Source: Chthoniobacterales bacterium
GTDB lineage: Bacteria; Verrucomicrobiota; Verrucomicrobiia; Chthoniobacterales; UBA10450
Assembly: GCA_003244145.1 (NCBI GenBank)
Contig: QHBM01000084.1
Span: 1-64,000 of the forward strand
Length of the DNA stretch: 64,000 nucleotides
Direction of reading: 5' to 3'
In this document: positions 29,120 through 38,280 of the stretch, piece after piece
Numbering within the stretch: position 1 is the stretch's first letter
How the letters are laid out: every line of letters begins with the position of its first letter
Notes under the pieces: model-generated
Seen by the model: only the letters and a program-made list of their open reading frames with translations
Databases searched by the model: none
What the model was told of the DNA's origin: nothing
Position numbers and translations under genes: made by a program

Positions 29120-31387
29120 ATGAAACGCCCCATTTGGAAACGTGCAGCCGGTAAAAAGGGCAAGAGCGCCCACCGCAAGGCGGCACAATACGCGAAAAAG
29201 TATTATCCAGGTGGTAAAGCCCTGCAGAGAATTAAATACTTTGAAACCCAACGCGACTTGGCTTGCACGACATTAGTTCGCGGTTTTGTTACTTCAGAAG
29301 CCAGCGCCGCTCCGCGAATTTCCCGAAAGGCTCCGGCGCGACCGAGCGTAAAGCCGGCGGCTGAATACGCGAAGGCGAATCGAGCGAAAAGCCGGCTCAT
29401 CCCAACCAAGTTCGCCGCTAGCGTGGCGCTTCCGGTCTGGCGTCCCCTGGGACCAACCATTATCCCACACGGTCAAACCTATGGAACGGGCGGTAACAAC
29501 AAGCCGCCCGTCGCCGGCCGCTGCTCGGGGGTTTGTATTTCGCCTTCAAATCCAAACCACTTGGTCCTTTGTTCGGGAGGCGGCGGACTCTGGGAGACCT
29601 TGGATCAGGGAACGACCTGGCGCCCGCTCACGGATCAGCAGCCGACGTTATCAATGGGTGCGATCTGCGCCGCGCCCAGTTCGCCGAACATTGTCTATGC
29701 GGGGACGGGCGATGGAGATAACCAGAGCCAGCTAGGTGTAGGGCTGCTCCGGTCGTCCGATGGCGGCCAGACCTGGGAGCATCTCCCGGCCAACGAGCTT
29801 TCCGGCATTGGTGTTCATGATCTCGCGGTCGATCCTTCTAATCCGCTTCATGTCTGGGCAGGCACATCGGAGAAGCTCCTTGAAAGCACTGATGGTGGAG
29901 TGACCTGGCGCGCGGCCCAGCTCACCACTACCTGGGATATTTCCGTTAATCCAAATGATCCTCAGGAGATTTTTGCCGCTACTGTCCCCGGCTTGGTTCG
30001 TTCTGGCGATGGTGGCGCGACCTGGACACGCGTGGCTCTTCCCGGCTCGACTCCGGGCTCGCGCTTCTCGCGGATGGAAGTTTGTCACGCGCCTTCCAAT
30101 CCGGCCATCGTCTATGTCGGCGCCGTTCTAGATAAGAAGGTCATGCTCTGGCGGCGTGCTTCCAATGGCGGCGCCTTCTCCGCCGAGAAACCTCCCTCGA
30201 TGAAAGCAAACTCGGACATCGACCAGGCTTGGTATGACTGGTGTATGGCGATCTCTCCAGTTGATCCCAGCATTCTTTATTGGGGCGCGGTGGAGCTTTA
30301 CAAGGGAATGCGCGGAGCGAGCGGTTGGACCTGGCGCAACATCTCGTCTCGAGCTAGCGGCGATTCCATTCATCCCGATCAACATCATCTGGCCTTTGAT
30401 CCGTCCGATGCCAATGTGCTTTTCGCCTGTAACGATGGGGGAGTGTTTCGTTCGCCGGATGGCGGCGCGAGTTGGAAAGCGCTCAATAAGGGACTTAGCA
30501 TTACCGAGTTCGAATTCCTGATTCATCTCGAAAGCGACGACAACTGGCTCATAGGTGGAACGCAGGACAACGGGACCCTGGGTCAGCCTGACAACGGAAC
30601 CTGGAACCAGATTGCGCTCGGGGATGGCGGCGATTGTGGCGCGGACGATACTAACAAGCTTTGTTACCACTCCTTCTACGGCATCGGGATTGAGCGTGCT
30701 CCAGCTACCGGCCCGAACGCTTTTAAGTGGAAGGATGTTTCTCCGCCGGCGCCTGACGACTATGAAGCGCTCTTCTATCCTCCCATGGACGTAAGCGACA
30801 GGCTTATCGCCAAGGCCGGGGTTACAGTTTGGATTTCGGATGATAGCGGCGACAACTGGAACGAAGTTGATTACGGCGGGACGGGCGGCGAGATGGCTTC
30901 GGCCGTCAGCATTGTGGACGCGAAGACCCTCATCATCGGAACTGAAAATGGGCGATTGGCTCGCGTTGCACGAGCTACTTCCGGCTGGGCCAAAGCGACT
31001 GTCACTCAGTTAACGAGCCCGTTAGGCGGATTCCTCAGTGACATCGTCGTCCTGGGAACTACTAAACAGCTTATCTGGACAAGTAGCTCCGCCTTTGGAG
31101 GAGGCCATGTCTTCCGCTCGACTAACGGTGGCAAGACCTGGAGCAATCGCACGGGCAACCTGCCGGACATTCCAGTTAACGCGATTGTGATCGATCCGAA
31201 AAACACACAGCGCATTTTTGCTGCGACTGATCACGGAGTCTACCGGAGTCAGAACGCCGGGACCAAATGGACCGACTTTAGCAACGGACTTCCCAACGCC
31301 GTCATCGGCGACATGATTCTTCACGAACGCCGGCGAGTCCTTCGCATCGGCACCCGCAACCGCGGCGCGTGGGAAGTCGCCTTGTAG
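29120..31387 (+). CDS. Large Asp-box/BNR beta-propeller protein (sialidase/VPS10-like fold)
   Basis: A 755-residue protein dominated by Asp-box repeats: LRSSDGGQTWEHL, LESTDGGVTWRA, VRSGDGGATWTRV, FRSPDGGASWKAL, FRSTNGGKTWSNR and YRSQNAGTKWTDF. Such SxDGGxTW motifs mark the blades of sialidase-like and sortilin-like propellers. Between them are PSNPNHLVLCSG-type segments. I see none of the catalytic Arg triad or Asp of true sialidases with certainty, so the enzyme role is open. Unusually, the first 60 residues are strongly basic (KRAAGKKGKSAHRKAAQYAKK) and lack a signal peptide, which is odd for a fold normally found outside the cytoplasm. Confidence 0.83.
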   Translation: MKRPIWKRAAGKKGKSAHRKAAQYAKKYYPGGKALQRIKYFETQRDLACTTLVRGFVTSEASAAPRISRKAPARPSVKPAAEYAKANRAKSRLIPTKFAASVALPVWRPLGPTIIPHGQTYGTGGNNKPPVAGRCSGVCISPSNPNHLVLCSGGGGLWETLDQGTTWRPLTDQQPTLSMGAICAAPSSPNIVYAGTGDGDNQSQLGVGLLRSSDGGQTWEHLPANELSGIGVHDLAVDPSNPLHVWAGTSEKLLESTDGGVTWRAAQLTTTWDISVNPNDPQEIFAATVPGLVRSGDGGATWTRVALPGSTPGSRFSRMEVCHAPSNPAIVYVGAVLDKKVMLWRRASNGGAFSAEKPPSMKANSDIDQAWYDWCMAISPVDPSILYWGAVELYKGMRGASGWTWRNISSRASGDSIHPDQHHLAFDPSDANVLFACNDGGVFRSPDGGASWKALNKGLSITEFEFLIHLESDDNWLIGGTQDNGTLGQPDNGTWNQIALGDGGDCGADDTNKLCYHSFYGIGIERAPATGPNAFKWKDVSPPAPDDYEALFYPPMDVSDRLIAKAGVTVWISDDSGDNWNEVDYGGTGGEMASAVSIVDAKTLIIGTENGRLARVARATSGWAKATVTQLTSPLGGFLSDIVVLGTTKQLIWTSSSAFGGGHVFRSTNGGKTWSNRTGNLPDIPVNAIVIDPKNTQRIFAATDHGVYRSQNAGTKWTDFSNGLPNAVIGDMILHERRRVLRIGTRNRGAWEVAL

Positions 31388-31401
31388 AACGCGAAGTCTA
31401 A

Positions 31402-31842
31402 CTAACTCTGCGGCCGGTTACGATCGTAAGGAATAATGTTGTCCCACTCCTCGGCGGAGGAGCGGGCGACGAAGGCCACCACAGGCTCAGTGTCGCTCAT
31501 ATTGAAAACTTCGTGAGGCACGCCGGGCTTTATGTAAATGAAATCGCCGGCTTCATTCTCCACCGACTGCTTAAGTCCCGGTCCGAATTCATGGCGCACC
31601 TTTCCTTCGAGGATGTAAAGAATCAGTTCGAAGCCGACGTGAATGTGAGCGTAGGCCACGCCGCCCGGCGGAATGGTGGCGATGTTGGCTGATAGTTTGG
31701 TCGTGCCCACATTCTTGGCGGACATGCCCTGCTTGTAATGAATGCCGTTCCAATCCCTGCGGGCGCCGCCGCCGCGAATGGTCAGGATCCCATCGTGATC
31801 TTCCACCGCGCTAAGTTGGATGTTGTCTTTGTCGTCCTTCAT
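31402..31842 (-). CDS. Cupin-domain protein
   Basis: A 146-residue cupin with motif one GGVAYAHIHVGFELILYILEG and motif two GDFIYIKPGVPHEVFNMSD. Histidines and Glu for metal binding are present. Starting at MKDDKDNIQLSA rather than the tracked MFMK is a guess. The wording EAGDFIYIKPGVPHEVFNMS resembles cupins that act as small-molecule binding or isomerase proteins. Convergent with the propeller gene; substrate unknown. Confidence 0.83.
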   Translation of the reverse strand: MKDDKDNIQLSAVEDHDGILTIRGGGARRDWNGIHYKQGMSAKNVGTTKLSANIATIPPGGVAYAHIHVGFELILYILEGKVRHEFGPGLKQSVENEAGDFIYIKPGVPHEVFNMSDTEPVVAFVARSSAEEWDNIIPYDRNRPQS

Positions 31843-31876
31843 AAACAATGGTCTTTTCTATCCGGCCAGGCTAACT

Positions 31877-32449
31877 CTAATCCATGTTAGGCTTGGGCAA
31901 CGGAGACGTGATCGTGACGTGGGTGATTTTCTCCTTGGGCGCGCGCGTGGCTTCCAAACGCACCTCGCCTTGCGCGGCATCTTGCGGGCGCAAGGTAATG
32001 ATCACGGTCTTCGTGTCGTTGATGCTGTTGTTGCTCCGGCCGAAGCTCATCCCCTCGGTCTTTGCGGCTTCCCAGGCATCGCCCAATTCCGCGGGCGTGA
32101 GCGGGGAAGTCCCGGTAACGATGATGTGAACCTGATCGTCGATGATCTTTCTCGTGGCCGGACCAGCCGCGGTGAACTGCGGGAGCTTCGGCGTCCACGC
32201 CGGCAAGGCGATCGGACCCGGCGCTTCGAGTTGTTTTTTCAAAGCAGCCTTCTCCTTCGCCTGGTCCTGCTCCATCTCGGCCAGCTGCGGCTTCACGTCG
32301 GGCACTTTCATGTTCATCTTCTTCGCTTGTTCCTCGGCGTCCTTTAGCATTTTGGCGACATCCGGGTTGGCCTCCTGGGCGCGGGTCACGGGCGCGAACG
32401 AGAGCGCAGCGGAGAGCAGGAGCGTAACCGATACGAAGTTCGATTTCAT
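31877..32449 (-). CDS. Secreted protein with coiled-coil N-terminal half
   Basis: A 190-residue protein beginning MKSNFVSVTLLLSAALSFAPVTRAQE, a clear signal peptide. Residues about 30-75 are highly charged helix (DVAKMLKDAEEQAKKMNMKV, then LAEMEQDQAKEKAALKKQLE), probably a coiled coil. The second half has strands such as HIIVTGTSPLTPAELGDAW and KTVIITLRPQD. No family recognised. The tracked ORF starts 72 codons upstream, in sequence that overlaps the divergent TetR remnant. Confidence 0.68.
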   Translation of the reverse strand: MKSNFVSVTLLLSAALSFAPVTRAQEANPDVAKMLKDAEEQAKKMNMKVPDVKPQLAEMEQDQAKEKAALKKQLEAPGPIALPAWTPKLPQFTAAGPATRKIIDDQVHIIVTGTSPLTPAELGDAWEAAKTEGMSFGRSNNSINDTKTVIITLRPQDAAQGEVRLEATRAPKEKITHVTITSPLPKPNMD

Positions 32450-32589
32450 AATGAAAGAATGAGCCATTGCGCCACCGGATTCCAGCATTCTCTCGCTCAG
32501 AATCGCCTCTTCCTTGCACCTACAAGCTATCTCACAAATACCGCTGGCGATTCTGCGCGCAGCCAAGTAGTAGCTGCGACGCCAAGCTA

Positions 32590-32955
32590 GATCCACGTCA
32601 GCCCTTGCCCGCCCTGGAAAGATTTTTTGCGAAAGTAGAGACCATCTTGACCACAGAAGGTCCACTTATCGAAACATTGTCGCGCGCCATTTGGACGGAC
32701 AGTGCCTTGCTCGAGGCGGATCGCACGTCGGCGGTGCAGGATCGCCGCATATTCGCAGATTTTTTTCGCCGGGCCCAAGCGGCTCGTTCGCTTGATCCGG
32801 CCTTGGATCCGGTTGTGGCGGCAGACGCACTCGGGGATCTTTGGACTGGGTCGATCCTGCTTTGGCTGGCTTTCGGGCGGAGTTACAGCCTGTCGAAAAC
32901 GATCCGGCCCAAGGTGCGCCTGTTGTTCAATGGTCTGAAGAAAGGGAAGAAATGA
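32590..32955 (+). pseudogene. TetR-type regulator, C-terminal part only
   Basis: About 120 in-frame residues (LERFFAKVETILTTEG, then LSRAIWTDSALLEA and FFRRAQAARSLDPALDPVVAADALGDLWTGSILLW) have the helical pattern of the ligand-binding half of TetR-family repressors. The N-terminal helix-turn-helix is missing; upstream sequence in all three frames lacks it, and no ATG is available. The tracked frame begins at a TTG inside unrelated DNA. Its stop overlaps the start of the hydrolase gene (ATGA), as expected for a former regulator-target operon. It could still be translated as a stub, but it cannot bind DNA in the usual way. Confidence 0.6.
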
Positions 32956-34205
32956 TGAAATACATCTTGTTTGTTCTCGTGACATCGATCGTGTTCACGG
33001 CCGCGGCAGCGGGGAGCGAAGGCTGGGCCGGTCTTTATCGCAAGACCGGTGGTTCCGTGATCGGAATCGGTGAGCTACATGAGTTTGGTAAGGCCGAGGT
33101 TTTGGTCGATTACAGCACGGGAGAGGCCGGTCCTCTTTTCCAAGTTTCCGAGGGCCGAATGGGTGTAGGGCGCGCTATTGGCGATCAGTCGCCGCCGCCC
33201 ATTCATCAACTGGAGCGAAGCGGGGGACAAATCCGCTTGGATGGTAAAGTGCTCACGGAAATTCCGATCGCGCGTCAACCGTTCCAAGTGAAAAACGGCC
33301 CGATAAAAATCGCGGGCGAACTCGTCCGAACAAAAGAGAAAGCAAAGGGAGTGGTCGTCGTGGTTCATGGTTCGGGCGATGGGCCGCGGCGTGCCTATGA
33401 CATCTGGACGAATTTTTTTCTTTCGCGCGGCTGGGCGGTGGTGGTCTATGACAAGCGTGGCTCGGATAGCTCAACCGGCGATTGGCATGACGCGAATTTG
33501 ACGACGCTGGCGGGCGATCTTGATTCTGTCATTACCTGGACGCGTACTCGACCTGAATTGAAGGGTCTCAAGCTCGGAGTCTGGGGAGTTAGCCAGGCGG
33601 GATGGATCATCCCGCAAATCGCCGCCGAGGGCAGCGCAGATTTCATTATTGTTCAAGCTGGACCGGCTACGCCGGTGGACGAGTTCCTCGGCAAGACCTT
33701 GGAAAGCGAGCTGCGCGCATACGGATTTTCATCCGAGGAAATCGGGAAGGCGCAGGCTTATTATGCGCTCGACGTTGCGGTGTCTCGAGGCGAAAAGCCC
33801 TACGCGATGATCGAGGCGGCATATCGCGAAGCGATGTCAGCCGGCGCGGAATGGATTCTCAAAGCCCCGGATCCTGAAGGCGCGCCGGACCGCCGGTTTA
33901 TGGCTGCGATCGCGGGCTTCGATCCGGCGCGCTACTGGCAAAAGGTTCGCGTTCCACTCCTGGCTTTGTTCGGAGGCAAGGACCACGTCGTTCCTGCGGA
34001 AGAGAATCGAGGAAGGCTCGAAACATTTCTGGCCGAGGCTGGTAATAAGCAGGCGGAGATCGTGACTTTGGAGAATGACAACCATCTCAACATGCTGGCC
34101 AAGACAGGCGTCCGCACGGAATACGCGACGCTAAGCCGATTCGACCCAGTTTATTTCGCAACGATGACCCGATTTCTCGAGCGAATGGCGCTTCTGCATC
34201 GGTGA
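32952..34205 (+). CDS. Exported alpha/beta hydrolase (acyl-CoA thioester/peptidase S9-like group)
   Basis: A 417-residue protein with signal peptide MMKYILFVLVTSIVFTAAAAGS. A propeptide-like N-terminal domain of about 120 residues contains GWAGLYRKTGGSVIGIG and is followed by a hydrolase domain. There, GVVVVVHGSGDGPR marks the oxyanion strand, GVWGVSQAGWI the nucleophile elbow, FGGKDHVVPAEE the acidic residue, and ENDNHLNM the histidine. This arrangement is common for secreted hydrolases annotated as alpha/beta hydrolase or S9-like. Its ATG overlaps the stop of the TetR remnant, pointing to translational coupling. Confidence 0.85.
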   Translation: MMKYILFVLVTSIVFTAAAAGSEGWAGLYRKTGGSVIGIGELHEFGKAEVLVDYSTGEAGPLFQVSEGRMGVGRAIGDQSPPPIHQLERSGGQIRLDGKVLTEIPIARQPFQVKNGPIKIAGELVRTKEKAKGVVVVVHGSGDGPRRAYDIWTNFFLSRGWAVVVYDKRGSDSSTGDWHDANLTTLAGDLDSVITWTRTRPELKGLKLGVWGVSQAGWIIPQIAAEGSADFIIVQAGPATPVDEFLGKTLESELRAYGFSSEEIGKAQAYYALDVAVSRGEKPYAMIEAAYREAMSAGAEWILKAPDPEGAPDRRFMAAIAGFDPARYWQKVRVPLLALFGGKDHVVPAEENRGRLETFLAEAGNKQAEIVTLENDNHLNMLAKTGVRTEYATLSRFDPVYFATMTRFLERMALLHR

Positions 34206-34224
34206 TTTTTCCGGCTGCTTCGCA

Positions 34225-34251
34225 GTAGCGACGGCGCTCTGTCGCCGCTAC
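34225..34251. repeat. Imperfect palindromic repeat
   Basis: GTAGCGACGGCGC and TGTCGCCGCTAC form an imperfect hairpin after the hydrolase gene. Part of it (ACGGCGCTCTGTCGC) recurs inverted at 4189-4203. Likely a dispersed REP-like element. Confidence 0.5.
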
Positions 34252-34355
34252 AACGCACCTACGAGTCAAAACATGCGTGACATCAGCGCGAGCTTGGCGT
34301 TAACTCGGAATCCATCCGCTATTCGCATCGCGGTTAATCCAAAATCCTTCTGTCT

Positions 34356-34745
34356 ATGAACAAGGTCAAAAATCTCAAGAAAAAGATCCGGCGACTGAAG
34401 GCTCGGATGGAAAAAGATACAAAGAGGTTGGAGAAGCTGGCACGGAAGCTTGGAGCGGCACAGGCGACGGCCAAAACTACTGCTCCACGCGAACCACTTG
34501 TTCGGACCAACAAAAAGAGGAAGCCAGCGCCGGCTTCGGCGCCCACGGAAAAGAAGAAGGATGAGCCCAAACCCACAGTCAAACCTGTGGCGACCGAGGA
34601 AAAGAAGAGCTCTGCTCGGAAGGCCAAGAGAAAACTGAACCTCACGCCGGAACGCCGCGCGCAACTCTCGGCGGCAATGAAAGCCAGATGGGAAGCCAAA
34701 AGAGCTGCTGCTGCCGGCGAAAAGCACGGCGACGCGGCCAATTGA
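34356..34745 (+). CDS. Lysine/alanine-rich basic protein, putative nucleic-acid binding
   Basis: A 129-residue very basic protein. The N-terminal third is a coiled-coil-like helix (KNLKKKIRRLKARMEKDTKRLEKLARKL). The middle is Pro/Lys/Ala-rich like histone H1 tails, and the C-terminus LTPERRAQLSAAMKARWEAKR is a short motif often found at the ends of bacterial basic proteins. Binding to DNA or RNA is a reasonable inference but no fold is identifiable. It stands alone between palindromic DNA and the convergent M48 gene. Confidence 0.7.
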   Translation: MNKVKNLKKKIRRLKARMEKDTKRLEKLARKLGAAQATAKTTAPREPLVRTNKKRKPAPASAPTEKKKDEPKPTVKPVATEEKKSSARKAKRKLNLTPERRAQLSAAMKARWEAKRAAAAGEKHGDAAN

Positions 34746-34838
34746 GATTTTACCCTGCGGGATGCGACTGAGCAGCAGTAGGACGACGCAAAGGCGATGA
34801 GCTCGCTTTAGCCGGAGCTTTTTCGCAGCGCCAAATCC

Positions 34839-36806
34839 TTATTGCGACTGAAGAAATGGCGGCACGGGGCAATCGAGCGCGTCGGCGATGGCGCGGAGAA
34901 GCTCGGCTTCGCGGGGTTGGATGACGCCGTCTGCGGCGACGGTTTGCGCGCAGGCACTCAGGACATTCTTTTTGATTTGCGGGGCGGCTTGGCTGAAGCG
35001 ATCGAGTGCACTGTCCAGATGAGAGAGGTCGCATTGGTCGGGCGGCAGCCACGGAATTTCGACGCGGGCGATCCGGCCTAACGACTCCGCGCCTTTGGTG
35101 AAGGCGGCTTGCGCTTGGGTGGGATCGTCCTGACCGGCATAGGCCGTCGCGGATAACAGGATGCCGCCGTCGCGGGCGAGGGGACGCAGGTCATAGAACT
35201 GGGTGACCGATCGGCCCGCGGGATAGAAGTGGGTATCGAGATGACGCATCACGATTTTCTGAAGCATGTATTCGAACAAGTCGGTTTGGTTGTCGCACTC
35301 GGCGAGAATTTTCACGGCGGCGCGGAACTGGGCATACTGCGGCCGGGAAAGACGGCGCAGCGCGGGCAGCGCCAGATCCACGAGCGGAAGTCTTACCTGC
35401 GGCGGAAGGCTTTGGACCTCCGGCCAGATTTTTTCGGTCTCGTGGCGCATCGCGTCGGAAGTAGTTCGGCCGAGTTCTTCGAGTTGTTTCTGTTGCGTCG
35501 TTGCGTCTGCGCTGAGAAGAAACGCGCAGATTAAGGCGGACGCGCCGAGCGGATCGCGGGCGGCTTCTTGCAATGAAGCCGGAAGCATTTGGTGAAGATC
35601 GATGGCGTAATCGAGATGCTGCGTCGTTGGCCGGCCGATATCGGCAACGATGCTTTGCTGCGCGACGACGGCGGTGGCAAGAAATGGAAGCGGTGGCGGA
35701 GTTGAAAGTGGTGGCGGCGGCGGTGGTTGTGAACTGGGAAGTGGCGGCGGCACGAGACGCGGAGGTGGTGGTGGTTGAGAAACTGGAAGTGGGGGAGGCG
35801 GTTCGGGCGGAGGCGGCACCACCGATGTGGGGAATTTTCCATCGAAGCTCGGATCCAGAGCGCGAATGCGTTCTTCCAGTGGCGGGTGCGTGGCGAAACC
35901 GAAGAAGGAACTCTTGAGGCCGTTCGCGAAAAATAAGTGGCTGGCTTCGCTGGCCCGCGGCGATTGCAGTGCGGAACCTTCACCAAGTCCGCCGATTTTC
36001 TTGAGCGCACCCGCGAGTCCGGAAGGGTTACGGGTGAACTGCACGGCTGCGGCGTCGGCCAGAAATTCACGCTGACGGCTGACGGCGGCCTGGATCAAGC
36101 GCCCGAACAAGACGCCGATCCAGCCGACGATGATGAGAGCGAGTCCGAGCAACGGCAGCGGATTTTTTTTGCCGCGGGTGCGGATAAGGATGCGTCCGAT
36201 AACAGTCAGGCAAAGAATTCCAAAGATGAGCCCCATCAAACGCAGATTGAGCCGCATGTCGCCGTTGAGCAGATGGCTGAACTCGTGCGCGATGACGCCT
36301 TGCAGTTCGTCGCGCGTGAGCATGGTCATGCAACCGCGCGTCACGCTCACGGCCGCATCGCTGGCGGAATGTCCGGCCGCAAATGCGTTGATCCCGTCCT
36401 CGCTATCCATGACGTAGACCTGCGGGACGGGAACGCCGGAAGCGATCGCCATTTCTTCCACGACGTTCAGGAGCTTGCGTTCGTTGGGGTCGGTCGTGTT
36501 CGAGTTGACCAGGCGGCCGTCCAATAATTCAGCGACGGCGCGCCCGCCGCGCGCGAGGGCCATGGTCTTGAAGACGGTGCCCATCGCAATGACGCCCAGC
36601 GTGGCCAGGGCCGTCTCAACGAACAGTTCAGGCTGCAAGAAACTGAAGGTGGTTTCGCCGCTGGAATCCTTGAGGGAGACGCCGCCAAAGATCAGCGCGA
36701 CAGCGGCGTAAACCGCCAGGATCAGCAGGGCGATGGCGATCGCAAAATAGAAGACCAGGAACGCGGTATGGCGTCGGGCTTTTTCCTGGCGCTCGAAGAA
36801 GTCCAC
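34839..36806 (-). CDS. M48 (HtpX-like) membrane metalloprotease with proline-rich linker and C-terminal TerB-like region
   Basis: A 655-residue membrane protease. Helices at about 15-40 and 62-82 precede the zinc site HEFSH (174-178), with the third ligand Glu247 in REFLADA. Two more helices lie at about 188-206 and 217-238. THPPLEERI ends the protease domain. A long Pro-rich linker (residues 330-380) leads to a helical C-terminal region with ACAQTVAADGVIQPREAELLRAIADALDCP, similar to TerB-like tellurite-resistance folds. HtpX-type proteases degrade misfolded membrane proteins. LemA lies 18 bp upstream, the usual partner. Confidence 0.9.
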   Translation of the reverse strand: MDFFERQEKARRHTAFLVFYFAIAIALLILAVYAAVALIFGGVSLKDSSGETTFSFLQPELFVETALATLGVIAMGTVFKTMALARGGRAVAELLDGRLVNSNTTDPNERKLLNVVEEMAIASGVPVPQVYVMDSEDGINAFAAGHSASDAAVSVTRGCMTMLTRDELQGVIAHEFSHLLNGDMRLNLRLMGLIFGILCLTVIGRILIRTRGKKNPLPLLGLALIIVGWIGVLFGRLIQAAVSRQREFLADAAAVQFTRNPSGLAGALKKIGGLGEGSALQSPRASEASHLFFANGLKSSFFGFATHPPLEERIRALDPSFDGKFPTSVVPPPPEPPPPLPVSQPPPPPRLVPPPLPSSQPPPPPPLSTPPPLPFLATAVVAQQSIVADIGRPTTQHLDYAIDLHQMLPASLQEAARDPLGASALICAFLLSADATTQQKQLEELGRTTSDAMRHETEKIWPEVQSLPPQVRLPLVDLALPALRRLSRPQYAQFRAAVKILAECDNQTDLFEYMLQKIVMRHLDTHFYPAGRSVTQFYDLRPLARDGGILLSATAYAGQDDPTQAQAAFTKGAESLGRIARVEIPWLPPDQCDLSHLDSALDRFSQAAPQIKKNVLSACAQTVAADGVIQPREAELLRAIADALDCPVPPFLQSQ

Positions 36807-36824
36807 CGATTCTGTGGCGAAGAT

Positions 36825-37418
36825 TTAGAACGCGACTTTGGGCGCTTCCTTTTGTTCCGGCTTCTCGACCACGAAGAGTTCAGCCGGGCCAAAACCAAAT
36901 GTGTTTGCGATCATGTTGGTGGGAAAAACCTCGCGGCGCGTGTTGTAGCCCATGACCGAATCGTTGTAGGCCTGGCGCGCGAACGAGACTTTGTTTTCGG
37001 TCGAGGTCAGCTCTTCCATCAAACTGAGCATGGTCGTGTTCGCCTTGAGATCGGGATAAGCTTCGGCCAGGGCGAACAACCGGCCCATGACGCCGGAGAG
37101 CGCGCCTTCGGCGGAAGACAATTCTTTCATGGAGGAAGCGTCGCCCGGGTTGGCGGCGGCGCGGGTATTGGCGGTGGCGGCGGCGTTGCGCGCGGCGATG
37201 ACGGCTTCAAGGGTGCCGCGCTCGTGCTGGAGATAACCCTTGGCGGTTTCGACCAGGTTCGGAATCAGGTCGTAACGTCGTTTGAGTTGCACATCGATTT
37301 GCGAGTAGGCGTTCTTGTAGCGATTGCGCAACGTGACCAGGGCGTTGTAGGCGCCGATGACGAAGATGATCAGGAAGAACCCGACCAAAAGAATGACGCC
37401 GAGAAGGATTAAGCCCAT
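36825..37418 (-). CDS. lemA: LemA family protein
   Basis: A 197-residue LemA protein. One N-terminal transmembrane helix (LGVILLVGFFLIIFVIGAYNALV) is followed by the family segment KNAYSQIDVQLKRRYDLIPNLVETAKGYLQHE. It ends with a helical bundle and EVFPTNMIANTFGF. LemA proteins are membrane proteins with a mostly extracytoplasmic helical domain, often encoded beside M48 proteases as here. The exact role is not settled. The start at 37418 is the family start and is first in the two-gene operon with the M48 gene. Confidence 0.93.
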   Translation of the reverse strand: MGLILLGVILLVGFFLIIFVIGAYNALVTLRNRYKNAYSQIDVQLKRRYDLIPNLVETAKGYLQHERGTLEAVIAARNAAATANTRAAANPGDASSMKELSSAEGALSGVMGRLFALAEAYPDLKANTTMLSLMEELTSTENKVSFARQAYNDSVMGYNTRREVFPTNMIANTFGFGPAELFVVEKPEQKEAPKVAF

Positions 37419-37515
37419 AGAATTTCCTCTGCTAAAGTTGGCCCATTGCTAGGGCAAAGCGGTTGCGCAGGCAATCACAAACTCCCGGTTCGCGAATAAT
37501 GCGATAGGTTAAATC

Positions 37516-38238
37516 ATGAGCCGGGACTTCGAGGAGCTGGATTTCCAGGAAACGCCGCTGGGCGCGCTCATTCTGCGGCGGCGGCGGATGCTCTCGTTAG
37601 GCGGCCTCGAGATTTACGAAGTGAAACTCGGCGACGCCTTCCTGATGTCGAGCCTGTTTCATGAAGTGGAGGAGGCGCTCGCTCATCGGGGCCTGGCTGA
37701 TTTGAAGGGAACGCACTGGGACGTGGTGGTCGGCGGGCTCGGACTCGGCTACACCGCGCGGGCCGCGCTCGCGAATCGCGAGGTCGCGTCGCTTCTGGTC
37801 ATCGACGCTTTGCAGCCGGTGATCGATTGGCATCAGCGCGGCCTCGCGCCGCTCGGTCCGGAACTGATGGGCGATCCGCGCACGCGAATGTTGCAGGCCG
37901 ATTTTTTCGCGCGCGCGCAATCGGTGGACGGATTCGATCCGGAGCAGCCGGGCAGGCGTTTTCACGCGGTCCTGTTGGACATCGATCATTCGCCACGCAG
38001 TTTGCTGCACGAGGGGAACGCGACGTTCTATCAGGCGGAAGGACTGCGGGCGCTCGCGGCCCATCTCTATCCGGGCGGCGTTTTCGCTCTTTGGTCGGAC
38101 GATCCGCCGGATGACGAATTCCTCAGCCTGCTCGGCGGCGCGTTCGCGAACGCGCGCGCGCATATCGTCACGTTTGCCAATCCGCTGCTGGAAGGCGAAT
38201 CGGCCAGCACGGTCTATGTGGCGGAGAAAGGAGAATGA
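37516..38238 (+). CDS. Spermidine-synthase-like protein
   Basis: A 240-residue Rossmann-fold protein resembling the catalytic domain of spermidine synthases and related aminopropyl- or methyltransferases. VVVGGLGLGYTARAALA is the nucleotide-binding motif and LVIDALQPVIDWHQ the acidic strand end. ADFFARAQ and VLLDIDHSPRSLLHEGN cover the expected active-site region, with Asp residues present. Specificity is unclear; such stand-alone proteins are often only distantly related to true polyamine enzymes. Divergent from lemA with a 97-bp spacer. Confidence 0.8.
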   Translation: MSRDFEELDFQETPLGALILRRRRMLSLGGLEIYEVKLGDAFLMSSLFHEVEEALAHRGLADLKGTHWDVVVGGLGLGYTARAALANREVASLLVIDALQPVIDWHQRGLAPLGPELMGDPRTRMLQADFFARAQSVDGFDPEQPGRRFHAVLLDIDHSPRSLLHEGNATFYQAEGLRALAAHLYPGGVFALWSDDPPDDEFLSLLGGAFANARAHIVTFANPLLEGESASTVYVAEKGE

Positions 38239-38280
38239 TCGGGGCTCAGCGCGATCAACTCTAATCGTGTAGAGTGACGC

